Below, piece by piece: positions 32,954-40,544 of a stretch of DNA of 64,000 bases. Each line of letters opens with the position of its first letter. Position 1 is the first letter of the stretch. The stretch comes from Sphingopyxis sp. DBS4 (GTDB taxonomy: Bacteria; Pseudomonadota; Alphaproteobacteria; Sphingomonadales; Sphingomonadaceae). The position numbers and the translations under genes are program-made. The notes beneath the pieces were generated by a model. That model was not told the DNA's origin. It saw only the letters and a list, made by a program, of their open reading frames with translations, and searched no databases. Where the stretch lies: contig NZ_CP102384.1 in assembly GCF_024628865.1 (NCBI RefSeq), forward strand, positions 2,677,001-2,741,000, given 5' to 3'.

Positions 32954-34366
32954 TCAGGCCGCTTTCGGAATGAAGATCGCCTTGGGCCGGGTGAATTCTA
33001 GCAGGCCGGGAACGCCATTTTCCTGCCCGAAACCCGACTGCTTCGCGCCTGCGAGCGGGGTAAAGGGTGTCGATTGGAGATTCTGGTTGATCCAGACGGT
33101 GCCGGTGTCGAGCCGATGCGCGATCGCCGTCGCCGCCTCGACGTCGGCCGACCACACCGCACCCGCAAGGCCATAGTCGCTGTCGTTCGCGCGTGCGATG
33201 ACATCGTCGATGTCGGTGAACTTGAGCAGCGGCAGCACGGGACCGAAGGCCTCTTCAACCACGACGCGGCTATCCTCGGGCGGATTGTCGACGAGGGTCA
33301 GCGGCACGAAATAGCCTTTCTCGGGAACCCGACCGCCTTCGAGCAAGGTCAGCCCATTGGCACGGGCATCGTCGAGCAAGGCCAGGACGCGGCGATATTG
33401 CGGCTCGTTCTGGATCGGGCCGTAGCGGTTGCCCTGCTCCGCGCCGTCGCCGACGGGCAAGTCTCTCGCAAGCTGGTGCAGCCGGTCGCGCAGACGGTCA
33501 TAGATGTCGGCATGAATATAGAGCCGCTTGGTCGCGACGCAGACCTGCGCGCTGTTGTGGAAAGCGCCCTCGAACAGTTGCGCCGCGACGGCGTCGACAT
33601 CGACGTCGGGCAGCACGATCGCGGCATCGTTGCCGCCGAGTTCGAGCGTGATGCGCTTCAGATCCTTCGCCGCCGATTCCATCACGCGGCGCCCGGTCGC
33701 GGTCGAGCCGGTGAAGCTGATCTTCGCAAAGCCCGGATGCGCGGTCATCAGCGGGCCGAGCGCGTCGCCGCCGCTGATGATGTTGATCACGCCCGCGGGG
33801 AAGATGTCGCGGACGAGTTCGCCGATACGCAAGGTACAGAGTGGCGTGAAGGGCGAGGGTTTCAGCACCAGCGTGTTACCCGCCATCAGCGCGGGGCCGA
33901 TCTTCCACGAGGCGAGCAGTACGGGGAAGTTCCACGGCACGATGCCGCACACCACCCCCAGCGGCACATGATGGACCTCGATCCGCCGCGTATCCGAATC
34001 CTCGGTGACATCGACGGGAAGGTCGAGCATCGTCGTCGCCTTCATCCACATCGCCGCACCTAGGATTTCGGCCTTCGCGCCGGGAAACGGCCGCCCCTGT
34101 TCCTTCACGAACAGCGTCGCGAGTTCGTCGGCATGCGCCTCGATCGCCTCGGCCGCTTTCACGAGGCAGGCCTTGCGCTCGGCGAGCGGCGTGTCGCGCC
34201 AGGCGGGAAAGGCGCGCGTCGCGGCAGCGACCGCGGCGTCGAGATCGGCGGCATCGGCATCGGGCGCGGAGGCGAACACCTCGCCCGTCGCGGGGTTGCG
34301 GACATCGATCACTGCCCTGGCGGCGACCGCGCGGCCGTCGATCGTCATCGCAAATTCGTCGCTCAT
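32954..34366 (-). CDS. NAD(P)-dependent aldehyde dehydrogenase
   Basis: A 470-residue aldehyde dehydrogenase. The motifs are PWNFPVLLASWKIGPALMAG, the cofactor loop FTGSTATGRRVM, the general-base Glu in LELGGND and the nucleophilic Cys in FHNSAQVCVATKR. EEAFGPVLPLLKF near the C-terminus is also conserved. It would oxidise a pathway aldehyde, possibly the product of the GMC oxidoreductase, to the acid that is then activated by the CoA ligase. The start at 34366 agrees with the family N-terminus; a longer frame to 34414 is not supported. Operator D lies 64-76 bases upstream in the divergent control region. Confidence 0.9.
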   Translation of the reverse strand: MSDEFAMTIDGRAVAARAVIDVRNPATGEVFASAPDADAADLDAAVAAATRAFPAWRDTPLAERKACLVKAAEAIEAHADELATLFVKEQGRPFPGAKAEILGAAMWMKATTMLDLPVDVTEDSDTRRIEVHHVPLGVVCGIVPWNFPVLLASWKIGPALMAGNTLVLKPSPFTPLCTLRIGELVRDIFPAGVINIISGGDALGPLMTAHPGFAKISFTGSTATGRRVMESAAKDLKRITLELGGNDAAIVLPDVDVDAVAAQLFEGAFHNSAQVCVATKRLYIHADIYDRLRDRLHQLARDLPVGDGAEQGNRYGPIQNEPQYRRVLALLDDARANGLTLLEGGRVPEKGYFVPLTLVDNPPEDSRVVVEEAFGPVLPLLKFTDIDDVIARANDSDYGLAGAVWSADVEAATAIAHRLDTGTVWINQNLQSTPFTPLAGAKQSGFGQENGVPGLLEFTRPKAIFIPKAA

Positions 34367-34429
34367 CTGCCTCTGCCCTCTTGTGCGGCCGATCCTTGTC
34401 GGCTCCATTGTCATCTGCGCCTTTACAAA

Positions 34430-34442
34430 CTAACGACGTTAG
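34430..34442. promoter_or_regulatory. Regulon-1 operator D (best palindrome)
   Basis: CTAACGACGTTAG is a perfect inverted repeat (CTAACG-A-CGTTAG), the clearest of the four sites. It lies between the divergent aldehyde dehydrogenase operon (start 34366) and the GFA-CaiB operon (start 34484). Confidence 0.7.
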
Positions 34443-34483
34443 ATAAAAGCGCAAGCACGAAAAGCGAAATGGGAGAGCGAGCG

Positions 34484-34894
34484 ATGTCCGAAATCGAAGG
34501 CGGCTGCAATTGCGGCGCCGTCCGATACCGCCTGACGGGCGATCCGCTCGCCATCGCCGTATGCCATTGCAGCAATTGTCGCCGCCAGTCGGGCAGCGCC
34601 TTTTCGGTCAATGTTGTCGTCCGCGACGAGGCGATGCAGATGACGGGCGACGTCGCGACGTGGGAGGATCGCGACACCGAAAGCGGCCAGCCGGTGCTGC
34701 GACAATATTGCGCGACGTGCGGATCGCCGATCCGCTCGCTATCGGCGGCATCGCCCAAGGTGGCGATCGTCAAGGCGGGCACCGCCGACGATCCGGGCCG
34801 GTTCGTCCCCGCCATCCACGTCTGGACCTCGTCAGCGCTGCCGTGGGTCGAGATCCCCGCCGGTCTGCCGCAATTTCCACGCAACCCGGCATGA
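34484..34894 (+). CDS. GFA/CENP-V-fold zinc protein
   Basis: A 136-residue protein of the GFA family (glutathione-dependent formaldehyde-activating enzyme fold). Zinc-binding cysteines are at 8 and 10 (GGCNCGAVRY), 27, 29 and 32 (CHCSNCRRQSG) and in QYCATCGSP. Members bind zinc and sometimes glutathione, and true enzyme activity is often unproven. Within this regulon it could deal with a one-carbon or aldehyde by-product of oxygenase chemistry, but that is speculation. The start was chosen for GGAGAGCGAGCG upstream. It overlaps the next gene by ATGA. Confidence 0.82.
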   Translation: MSEIEGGCNCGAVRYRLTGDPLAIAVCHCSNCRRQSGSAFSVNVVVRDEAMQMTGDVATWEDRDTESGQPVLRQYCATCGSPIRSLSAASPKVAIVKAGTADDPGRFVPAIHVWTSSALPWVEIPAGLPQFPRNPA

Positions 34895-37095
34895 GCGCCG
34901 ATCGCCCGCTGTCGGGGCTGCGCGTCGTCGATCTCGTCGAGGGGCCGCTGGCGCCGATCACGCGCTATCTGGCCGAACTCGGCGCGCGCGTCGACCGCTT
35001 CGTCGCCGCGACGGGAGATGCTGCGGACGTTGCCGCCAATGTCGGAAAGATCGTCCACTCCGGCGCCCCGGATGAAAGCCTACTTCGCCGCGCGCACATC
35101 ATCGTGTCGCCCCCTTCGGCGGCGATCGACCATGACGCCCTGATGGCGGGCAATCCGGCGCTCGTCCTGATGCACGTCAGCAATTTCGGAACGGGCAACA
35201 GCTTCAGCGAATGGAAAGCCAGCGACGCCGTGCTGCACGCGCTATCGGGCAGCCTGTCGCGATCGGGCCTTCGCGGCCGCCCGCCGCTGCTGCCGCCCGG
35301 CGAACTCGCGTGGCAGTGCGCCGCGGCACAGGGCGCCTATGTCGTCCTCGCCGCCTGGTACAAGGCGTTGCGCTCGGGACGCGGCGACCGCATCGATTTT
35401 TCGGCGCTCGACGGCGCGATGCAGGCGCTCGACCCTGGATACGGCGTCAACGGCAGCGCGACGATGGGGCGCCCCGTCCATCTTCTCTCGCGCGACCGCC
35501 CCGCTAGGGGAACCCAATATCCGATCTTTCCCTGCATCGATGGACAGGTCCGCATCTGCATCCTCGCCCCGCGACAATGGCAGGGCATGTTCCGCTGGAT
35601 GGGAGAGCCGGAGCCGTTTGCCGGCCCCGAATTCATGAAGATCAGCACGCGGCAGCAATCGGCCGAATTGCAGGCCACGCTTGCCGATTTCTTCCGGTTA
35701 CGCACCCGCGCCGAGCTGGAGGCCGAAGGTCAGGCGCATGGCGTTCCTATCGCGGGCCTGTTGAGTTTTGCGGAATTCGCCGCGAGCGAGCAGGTCGCGG
35801 AGCGGCAGGCGATGACCGACGTCGCCCTTCCCGATGGCACACGCGCGCTGGTCGCGAACGGCGTGCTGACGATCGACGGCATTCGCATGGGTCCGTTCGG
35901 CGAAGGGGTAGAGGGCGAAGCGCCGACACCGGGCAATGCCGAGATCGCACGTCCGTTCGAGGGTCTCAAGGTTCTCGACCTCGGCGTCATCGTCGTCGGC
36001 GCCGAAGCCGGCCGGATGTTCGCCGACGGCGGCGCCGATGTCGTGAAGATCGAGAGCGCCGCCTTTCCCGACGGATCGCGGCAATCCTATCTCCCCTATG
36101 GTCTGTCGGTCAGCTTTGCGGCGGGTCATCGCAACAAGCGCAGCCTGGGTCTGGACCTGCGGCAGGCAGAGGGTCGCGCGCTCTTTCTCGATCTGGTGCG
36201 CGAAGCCGATGTCCTGCTGTCGAATTTCAAGCCGGGCACGCTCGACGCGCTCGGCCTCGATGCCGCGACGCTTGCGGCGATCAACCCGCGTCTCGTCATG
36301 ACCGACAGCTCGGCCTTCGGTCCGACGGGCCCCTGGGCCAGGCGGCTCGGTTACGGACCGCTTGTGCGCGCCGTCACCGGCCTCACCCATATGTGGCGCT
36401 ATCCGGGCGATCCTGAAAGTTTCAGCGACGCGGTGACGGTCTATCCCGATCATGTCGCCGGCCGCATCAGCGCCCTCGGAGCGCTGGCGCTGCTCATCCG
36501 GCGCGAACGGACGGGGCGCGGCGGCAGCGCGAGCGTGTCGCAGGCTGAGGTGATGCTGGCACAATTCGCCGCCTATCTCGCGCCCGGCGGCCGCAGCGAG
36601 CCGGTCTCCGCCGTTCTCCCCGCGGCCGGCGACGATGCATGGTGCGTCGTCACGGTCGATGGCGATGAAAGCGATCTTGCCGATATTGCCATGGCGGTTG
36701 CAGACCAGGACGCAATGGCGGCGGCAAAGGGGCTTCAGGCGAAGGGAATCGCTGCGGCTCCCATGCTGCGCGTCGCCGATTTGTCCGGCTTTCCTTATTA
36801 TCGCGAGCGCGACAGCTTCCGCATCGACGCGCACCCGTATCTGGCCGAGCCGGTCATTTCCGAACGTCATACGGCGCGCTTCCTGTCCGAAAGCAGCTCC
36901 CCTTCGAGCCCGGCGCCGCTTGCGGGCGAGCAGAGCATCGACATCGTGCGCGAGTGGCTGGGCAGGAGCGAAGCCGAGATCGGGCGGCTCGTCGAAACAC
37001 ATATCCTCCAGCCGACCGAAAACGAAGTGTTCGAAACGATCCGCAAGCATCTGGACGATCGCAACGAGCACGCTCGACCAGCGGCCGCTTCATGA
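34891..37095 (+). CDS. Double-domain CaiB/BaiF CoA-transferase
   Basis: A 734-residue protein made of two family III CoA-transferase domains in tandem. The first begins LSGLRVVDLVEGPLAPITRY (about 8-27) and the second FEGLKVLDLGVIVVGAEAGR (about 353-372). The second has the better conserved features (RNKRSLGLDLRQAEGRALFL, VLLSNFKPGTLDALGLD). Normal members are about 400-residue interlocked dimers, so the fusion may form that dimer within one chain, with one half degenerate. It would move CoA between an acyl-CoA and a pathway acid, or act as a lyase or racemase-like enzyme. A second such fusion is at 51104-53332. It is the last gene of the operon under operator D. Confidence 0.85.
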   Translation: MSADRPLSGLRVVDLVEGPLAPITRYLAELGARVDRFVAATGDAADVAANVGKIVHSGAPDESLLRRAHIIVSPPSAAIDHDALMAGNPALVLMHVSNFGTGNSFSEWKASDAVLHALSGSLSRSGLRGRPPLLPPGELAWQCAAAQGAYVVLAAWYKALRSGRGDRIDFSALDGAMQALDPGYGVNGSATMGRPVHLLSRDRPARGTQYPIFPCIDGQVRICILAPRQWQGMFRWMGEPEPFAGPEFMKISTRQQSAELQATLADFFRLRTRAELEAEGQAHGVPIAGLLSFAEFAASEQVAERQAMTDVALPDGTRALVANGVLTIDGIRMGPFGEGVEGEAPTPGNAEIARPFEGLKVLDLGVIVVGAEAGRMFADGGADVVKIESAAFPDGSRQSYLPYGLSVSFAAGHRNKRSLGLDLRQAEGRALFLDLVREADVLLSNFKPGTLDALGLDAATLAAINPRLVMTDSSAFGPTGPWARRLGYGPLVRAVTGLTHMWRYPGDPESFSDAVTVYPDHVAGRISALGALALLIRRERTGRGGSASVSQAEVMLAQFAAYLAPGGRSEPVSAVLPAAGDDAWCVVTVDGDESDLADIAMAVADQDAMAAAKGLQAKGIAAAPMLRVADLSGFPYYRERDSFRIDAHPYLAEPVISERHTARFLSESSSPSSPAPLAGEQSIDIVREWLGRSEAEIGRLVETHILQPTENEVFETIRKHLDDRNEHARPAAAS

Positions 37096-37715
37096 CCTTA
37101 CAACGGCAGTTTTCCAGTCGCGGTCGGACAGATTGCATGGACCAGATCGGGCGAAAACAGCCATTCGAACGTCGAAATTCGCCCTCAGGATTCGAACCCG
37201 CGGCATTAATTCGAGCGTCGCCGGCACTAACCGCCTCCAAATTTTCTAACGCTTGGCGATTCGAAATCCCGGCGTTTAGCGATTGGGAGAAGAAACCCAA
37301 AAATCCTGGGCGCCTCCGGGCGCATTCTTCGGAAGACTTTGTGCTGCAACGAGTGGGACGTCCCGGGTCCTCATGAGACCCTTTGCGACGCCGGCCTGGC
37401 AGGGGCAGCAGGATTCGGCATACCAGATCAACAAATTGTTTTTAAACAGGAATATTCTTAATATTGCCAATCTACCAGCAAAATCACCGACCTCTTCTTG
37501 GGCTGCAGAGGCCCTTTATAGCCCCATTATCGACCAGCTCAGCATCAAATGGGATGGAGTGAGACAGCACATAAGCGACCGCTCTGCACATTGTCGGCTT
37601 GGCCGTCCCACATTGCCGGATCGAGTTCAGCCCACAATTGTTATCACAGTCCACGCTCCAAGCGCGACGGTGCCTCGCTGATAGGAGGATCCCCGAAACC
37701 GAGCCTAGCTGGGAT
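37096..37715. other. 620-base AT-richer gap between the two clusters
   Basis: No credible gene. The sequence is clearly lower in GC than its surroundings between about 37430 and 37560, with stretches such as AATATTCTTAATATT. A TTCGAACCCGC motif at about 37192 resembles a tRNA T-arm on the opposite strand, but a full cloverleaf cannot be drawn. This looks like non-coding border sequence between regulon 1 and the toxin-antitoxin pair. Confidence 0.5.
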
Positions 37716-38153
37716 TCAGTGAATGAAACGCGGGTCCAACTGGAACGGTTCGTTCGCAATAATCGTCACCCGGCTCATCTCGGCGTGTCGGACGTTGAGC
37801 AGGATATTCCATTCCTGCGGCACAACGACACTTCGCACCCGAAGAGATAATGCTTCTCCATTGACGAGAAAGGCATCACCCTGGGTGAGGCACGCGGTAT
37901 GGTCGGCGGGATCGGCATCGAACTGATACGATGGCGCATCGTCCGGAACCTCGATAGTCAGAAGACGCAGATCATCGGGGAGCAACTCGGCGGGCAGGTC
38001 GAGATGCACGAGTATCTCCAGAACCGCGAGAGAGGGTGTTGCTGCCGTATAGATCATGGGCCGGCCCGCCGAGTTCCAGCGCCCGCCCCAAAGACGGGCG
38101 CCCTCCCCGTCCAATGCGATATGGGCGGCCTTGCAGAGCCGATAGACGATCAC
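37716..38153 (-). CDS. RES-domain toxin (NAD+-consuming type)
   Basis: A 145-residue protein of the RES family, toxins of Res-Xre systems. Family residues are seen in ARLWGGRWNSAGRPMIYTA (Arg), LAVLEILVHL (Glu) and a later Ser. Characterised RES toxins deplete NAD+ in the cytoplasm and stop growth, with a fold like ADP-ribosyltransferases. The gene overlaps the upstream antitoxin gene by ATGA, as usual. It probably stabilises this genomic region, since it sits exactly at the border between two catabolic regulons; that role is inference. Confidence 0.85.
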   Translation of the reverse strand: MIVYRLCKAAHIALDGEGARLWGGRWNSAGRPMIYTAATPSLAVLEILVHLDLPAELLPDDLRLLTIEVPDDAPSYQFDADPADHTACLTQGDAFLVNGEALSLRVRSVVVPQEWNILLNVRHAEMSRVTIIANEPFQLDPRFIH

Positions 38154-38581
38154 GCAGCGATGCCGTGCTCGATCCGTCCCAACAGGGCTTCAACCGCACG
38201 CGCGCCGCGGTCGGTATCGGCCATCGCGAGAGGCGTCTCGTCATCGAGAGCGCGGTTCTTGCGGTTCAGCCAGTGCTGTGCCTTGTCGGGATTGCCGAAT
38301 ACTTCCTCGGCCGCGGCAACGATGCCGACGACGCGCAACAAGCGATCGGACTCGTCCTGTTCCAGTGGCTGCGCAGCCTGCTTGCGCCGTTTGAAGGTTC
38401 GAAGGTTGATGACCTTGGGATCGAGCAGATTGAACGGAAGCCCAGTTGCTTCCAAAAAATGCTCTACCGCCTGAGTCGGCACGCCGCGACGCACGAGGCG
38501 GACGATATCCCGTTCGTTGTGAAGCGGTCCCGTCACCGCCTCGCCGCCAAGCAACTCCTGAATTCGTGCAACCGCCGTCAT
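38150..38581 (-). CDS. Xre/ParS-type antitoxin (DUF2384)
   Basis: A 143-residue antitoxin paired with the RES toxin. The N-terminal part carries a helical DNA-binding region (about 1-75, containing VRLVRRGVPTQAVEHFLEAT). The C-terminal DUF2384 (Xre/MbcA/ParS toxin-binding) domain has VGIVAAAEEVFGNPDKAQHW, RALDDETPLAM and ends ARAVEALLGRIEHG. Start ATG 38581 was chosen because the other candidate (38617) lies inside the upstream palindrome. The protein probably represses its own operon through that palindrome at 38593-38621. Confidence 0.83.
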   Translation of the reverse strand: MTAVARIQELLGGEAVTGPLHNERDIVRLVRRGVPTQAVEHFLEATGLPFNLLDPKVINLRTFKRRKQAAQPLEQDESDRLLRVVGIVAAAEEVFGNPDKAQHWLNRKNRALDDETPLAMADTDRGARAVEALLGRIEHGIAA

Positions 38582-38592
38582 CTTACATCCCA

Positions 38593-38621
38593 CAATATGC
38601 CGATCTGATATCGGCATATTG
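38593..38621. promoter_or_regulatory. Perfect 12-5-12 palindrome, antitoxin operator
   Basis: CAATATGCCGAT and ATCGGCATATTG are perfect reverse complements separated by CTGAT, 12 bases before the antitoxin start. Position and symmetry are those of an autoregulatory operator of a toxin-antitoxin operon. Confidence 0.7.
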
Positions 38622-38858
38622 CAGATATAGGTTGGCAGCGGGCAATCGGCAAGCCGCTAAATCCGGTCTTCTATCCACAAGGGGAAACGCGCAGTCCAGA
38701 AACGGAGAGAAGTGGACCTCGCTATCGACGGCACAGCAATGAGCTGATGGGTCAATAGTGGGTGTTGAGACTGCGGGCATTGCGCACACACGGAATTTTG
38801 CCGGCGTGGGAGCGCGCTTTCGTCATGCGCCAACAGAGAAAACATCTTGCGCGGCATT

Positions 38859-38872
38859 GGTAACGTGTTACC
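38859..38872. promoter_or_regulatory. Regulon-2 operator 1
   Basis: GGTAACGTGTTACC is a perfect 6-2-6 palindrome (GGTAAC, GTTACC), 28 bases before the PhyH-type dioxygenase start. The flank ATT before it is shared with the other sites. Confidence 0.7.
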
Positions 38873-38900
38873 TATCTCCCGACAGAGGAGATCAAATGCC

Positions 38901-39722
38901 ATGCAAAAGCTGCACGACCGCATTATCGAACAAGGGCTCGAGGAGAATGTCGCCGAGTTGGACCGGTGGGGATACACCATATTCCACGACGAGCGCACCG
39001 ACCGGATTGTCGATGACGTCCGTGAGGCAATCATTCGCACCGTGGCGGCAGGAGATGAAGAAAAAGCCCCGACGCGTTTCACGATATTGGGCGAGGACCC
39101 CATCTTTGCCGACGCCATATCGACGCCAAAGCTTTTGACACTGGTCGAGTATCTGCTCGGCAAAGGCGCACTTTTCTCGCAATTGTCCGGCTCGCGCCGG
39201 CGCGCAGGAAAAGGCTCTCTCGGTCTCCACGCGGACAATAGCTGGTTTCCCGCACCCTTCCCGGAATGGGAGATCATGTGCACGGCCTGCCTGGTCACCG
39301 ACGAGTTCACCGAGGAATCCGGCGCGACGCTTGTCGTTCCAGGTTCGCACAAGCTGAAGCGTCATCCATCGCCCGAAGAACGCGCAGAGCCGGAAGGCGC
39401 GCAACCCATCGTCGCATCCAAGGGCGCGATCTGCCTGTGGGACGGATCGGTATGGCACGGCAATTACCCACGCCAGATCCCCGGCGAGCGTGTCGTTCTG
39501 CACATGACGTATACGCGGATCGGCATGCAGCCGATCGAGAATTACGACCATCTGGGCGAGGATTGGTTCGCCGGCAAGGACCCCGAACTCCCCCGCTTGC
39601 TGGGCCGGGAAATCTTCCTCGGACGCAGTCCGACATTCAAACAGAACGACCGCGAGTTGCTGCGCAAGACATACGACCAGGTCCACGGGTCGGAATTCTG
39701 GCAGAAGCGCGGGATTACCTGA
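38901..39722 (+). CDS. PhyH-family Fe(II)/2-oxoglutarate dioxygenase 1
   Basis: A 273-residue protein of the phytanoyl-CoA dioxygenase family. The iron ligands are visible as His110 and Asp112 (GLHADNSWFP) and His186 (WDGSVWHGN). An Arg for 2-oxoglutarate is likely in ERVVLHMTYTR. It would hydroxylate an organic substrate with O2 and 2-oxoglutarate in the cytoplasm; family members act on acyl-CoAs, terpenoids and many natural products. The start has AGAGGAG upstream. A paralogue (47409-48257) in the same regulon shares the HADNSWF, WEIMCTAC and WDGSVWHGNY blocks. The 3' end overlaps the convergent TetR gene by 8 bases. Confidence 0.87.
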   Translation: MQKLHDRIIEQGLEENVAELDRWGYTIFHDERTDRIVDDVREAIIRTVAAGDEEKAPTRFTILGEDPIFADAISTPKLLTLVEYLLGKGALFSQLSGSRRRAGKGSLGLHADNSWFPAPFPEWEIMCTACLVTDEFTEESGATLVVPGSHKLKRHPSPEERAEPEGAQPIVASKGAICLWDGSVWHGNYPRQIPGERVVLHMTYTRIGMQPIENYDHLGEDWFAGKDPELPRLLGREIFLGRSPTFKQNDRELLRKTYDQVHGSEFWQKRGIT

Positions 39723-40407
39723 CGGGGATCGCTGCTCCGCCGGGATAATCCTGAATCGCTTTGTCGTAAGTCCGGGCGCTCATGTGCAGCCGCTCGACAC
39801 ATTGCGGCATAGCGACGCCGGCAAGCGCGAGCGAAAATCCAAAGCAGATTTTCTGTCCGGCGAGCCAGATGTCGAAATCGCTGGACGCCCAGTTGCGCAG
39901 GTTCGCCGCAAACAGGTCAGTAAGGATTTCGGCGATATTCGTGATGTCCAGATCATCGCGCAGGAAGCCCTCTTCGATCGCCCGGCGAACCATATTGGCA
40001 TAGATTGGCAGCATCTCGCGCGCGGGCTCGGTTTCGTCGCCGCCCGAAAACGCCTGGGTTGCCCGGAACAGCGCCCGATAGAAGGGCTGCTCGCGCGCAT
40101 AAAACTCCATGCCGAGCAACGTCCGGTCGAAGAACATCTCGAGCCGGTCGATGGACCGGTAATTTCTGACGATCTCCCTGAACTCTTCCTGTTCCGATTT
40201 GAGCAGCGCGCGGATGATGCCGTTCTTCGACCCGAACACCTCATAGGGCGTGCGCAGACTGACCTGCGCGCGCGCCGCCAGCGCCCGCATCGGCAGATCG
40301 AAGTTTCCCGTCTCGCGAACAATAGCCTGCGCCGCTTCCAGCAAGGTCGCAGCTCGCTTGTCGAACATATGGCCGCCCCGGCCCGCCCCGTCTTCGACAT
40401 CCGTCAT
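39715..40407 (-). CDS. TetR-family regulator of regulon 2 (proposed)
   Basis: A 230-residue TetR-family protein. The helix-turn-helix lies at about 20-65: LLEAAQAIVRETGNFDLPMR, then ALAARAQVSLRTPYEVFGSK. The remainder is a helical ligand-binding domain. The start at 40407 lacks a strong ribosome site; Met14 (40368) is an alternative. It is divergent from the MFS-carboxylase operon with operator 2 in the shared 137-base gap, the classic arrangement for autoregulation and control of the neighbour. It is the only regulator gene between 38.6 and 53 kb. Confidence 0.85.
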   Translation of the reverse strand: MTDVEDGAGRGGHMFDKRAATLLEAAQAIVRETGNFDLPMRALAARAQVSLRTPYEVFGSKNGIIRALLKSEQEEFREIVRNYRSIDRLEMFFDRTLLGMEFYAREQPFYRALFRATQAFSGGDETEPAREMLPIYANMVRRAIEEGFLRDDLDITNIAEILTDLFAANLRNWASSDFDIWLAGQKICFGFSLALAGVAMPQCVERLHMSARTYDKAIQDYPGGAAIPVR

Positions 40408-40485
40408 AACACCGCCGCTATATCGTCTGTTTCACCTCCTGCAACCCACCTCATTGACTAGCCGATCGCGCGATGGCATGCCGTT

Positions 40486-40499
40486 GGTAACGTATTACC
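40486..40499. promoter_or_regulatory. Regulon-2 operator 2
   Basis: GGTAACGTATTACC within TTGGTAACGTATTACCATAA; TGGTAA and TTACCA form a perfect 6-4-6 dyad. It lies between the divergent TetR gene (start 40407) and the MFS operon (start 40545). Confidence 0.75.
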
Positions 40500-40544
40500 A
40501 TAAGATTCGCGCGCGATCGATGGGCGTGAAAAGTGGAGAGCAGG

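Larger units (their letters stand above)
38582..38900. other. 319-base divergent control region
   Basis: Lies between the antitoxin start and the dioxygenase start. It holds the antitoxin palindrome at one end and the first regulon-2 operator at the other. No gene is recognised in the middle part (about 38622-38855). Confidence 0.55.

Noticed and set aside
37180..37260. tRNA-like T-arm (TTCGAACCC) on the minus strand
   Set aside because: Only the T-loop pattern fits; no 7-base acceptor stem, anticodon arm or D-arm of correct size can be drawn.
37283..37681. 132-codon open frame in the gap before the RES toxin
   Set aside because: Atypical composition, no ribosome site and no recognisable motif; it spans the low-GC border region.
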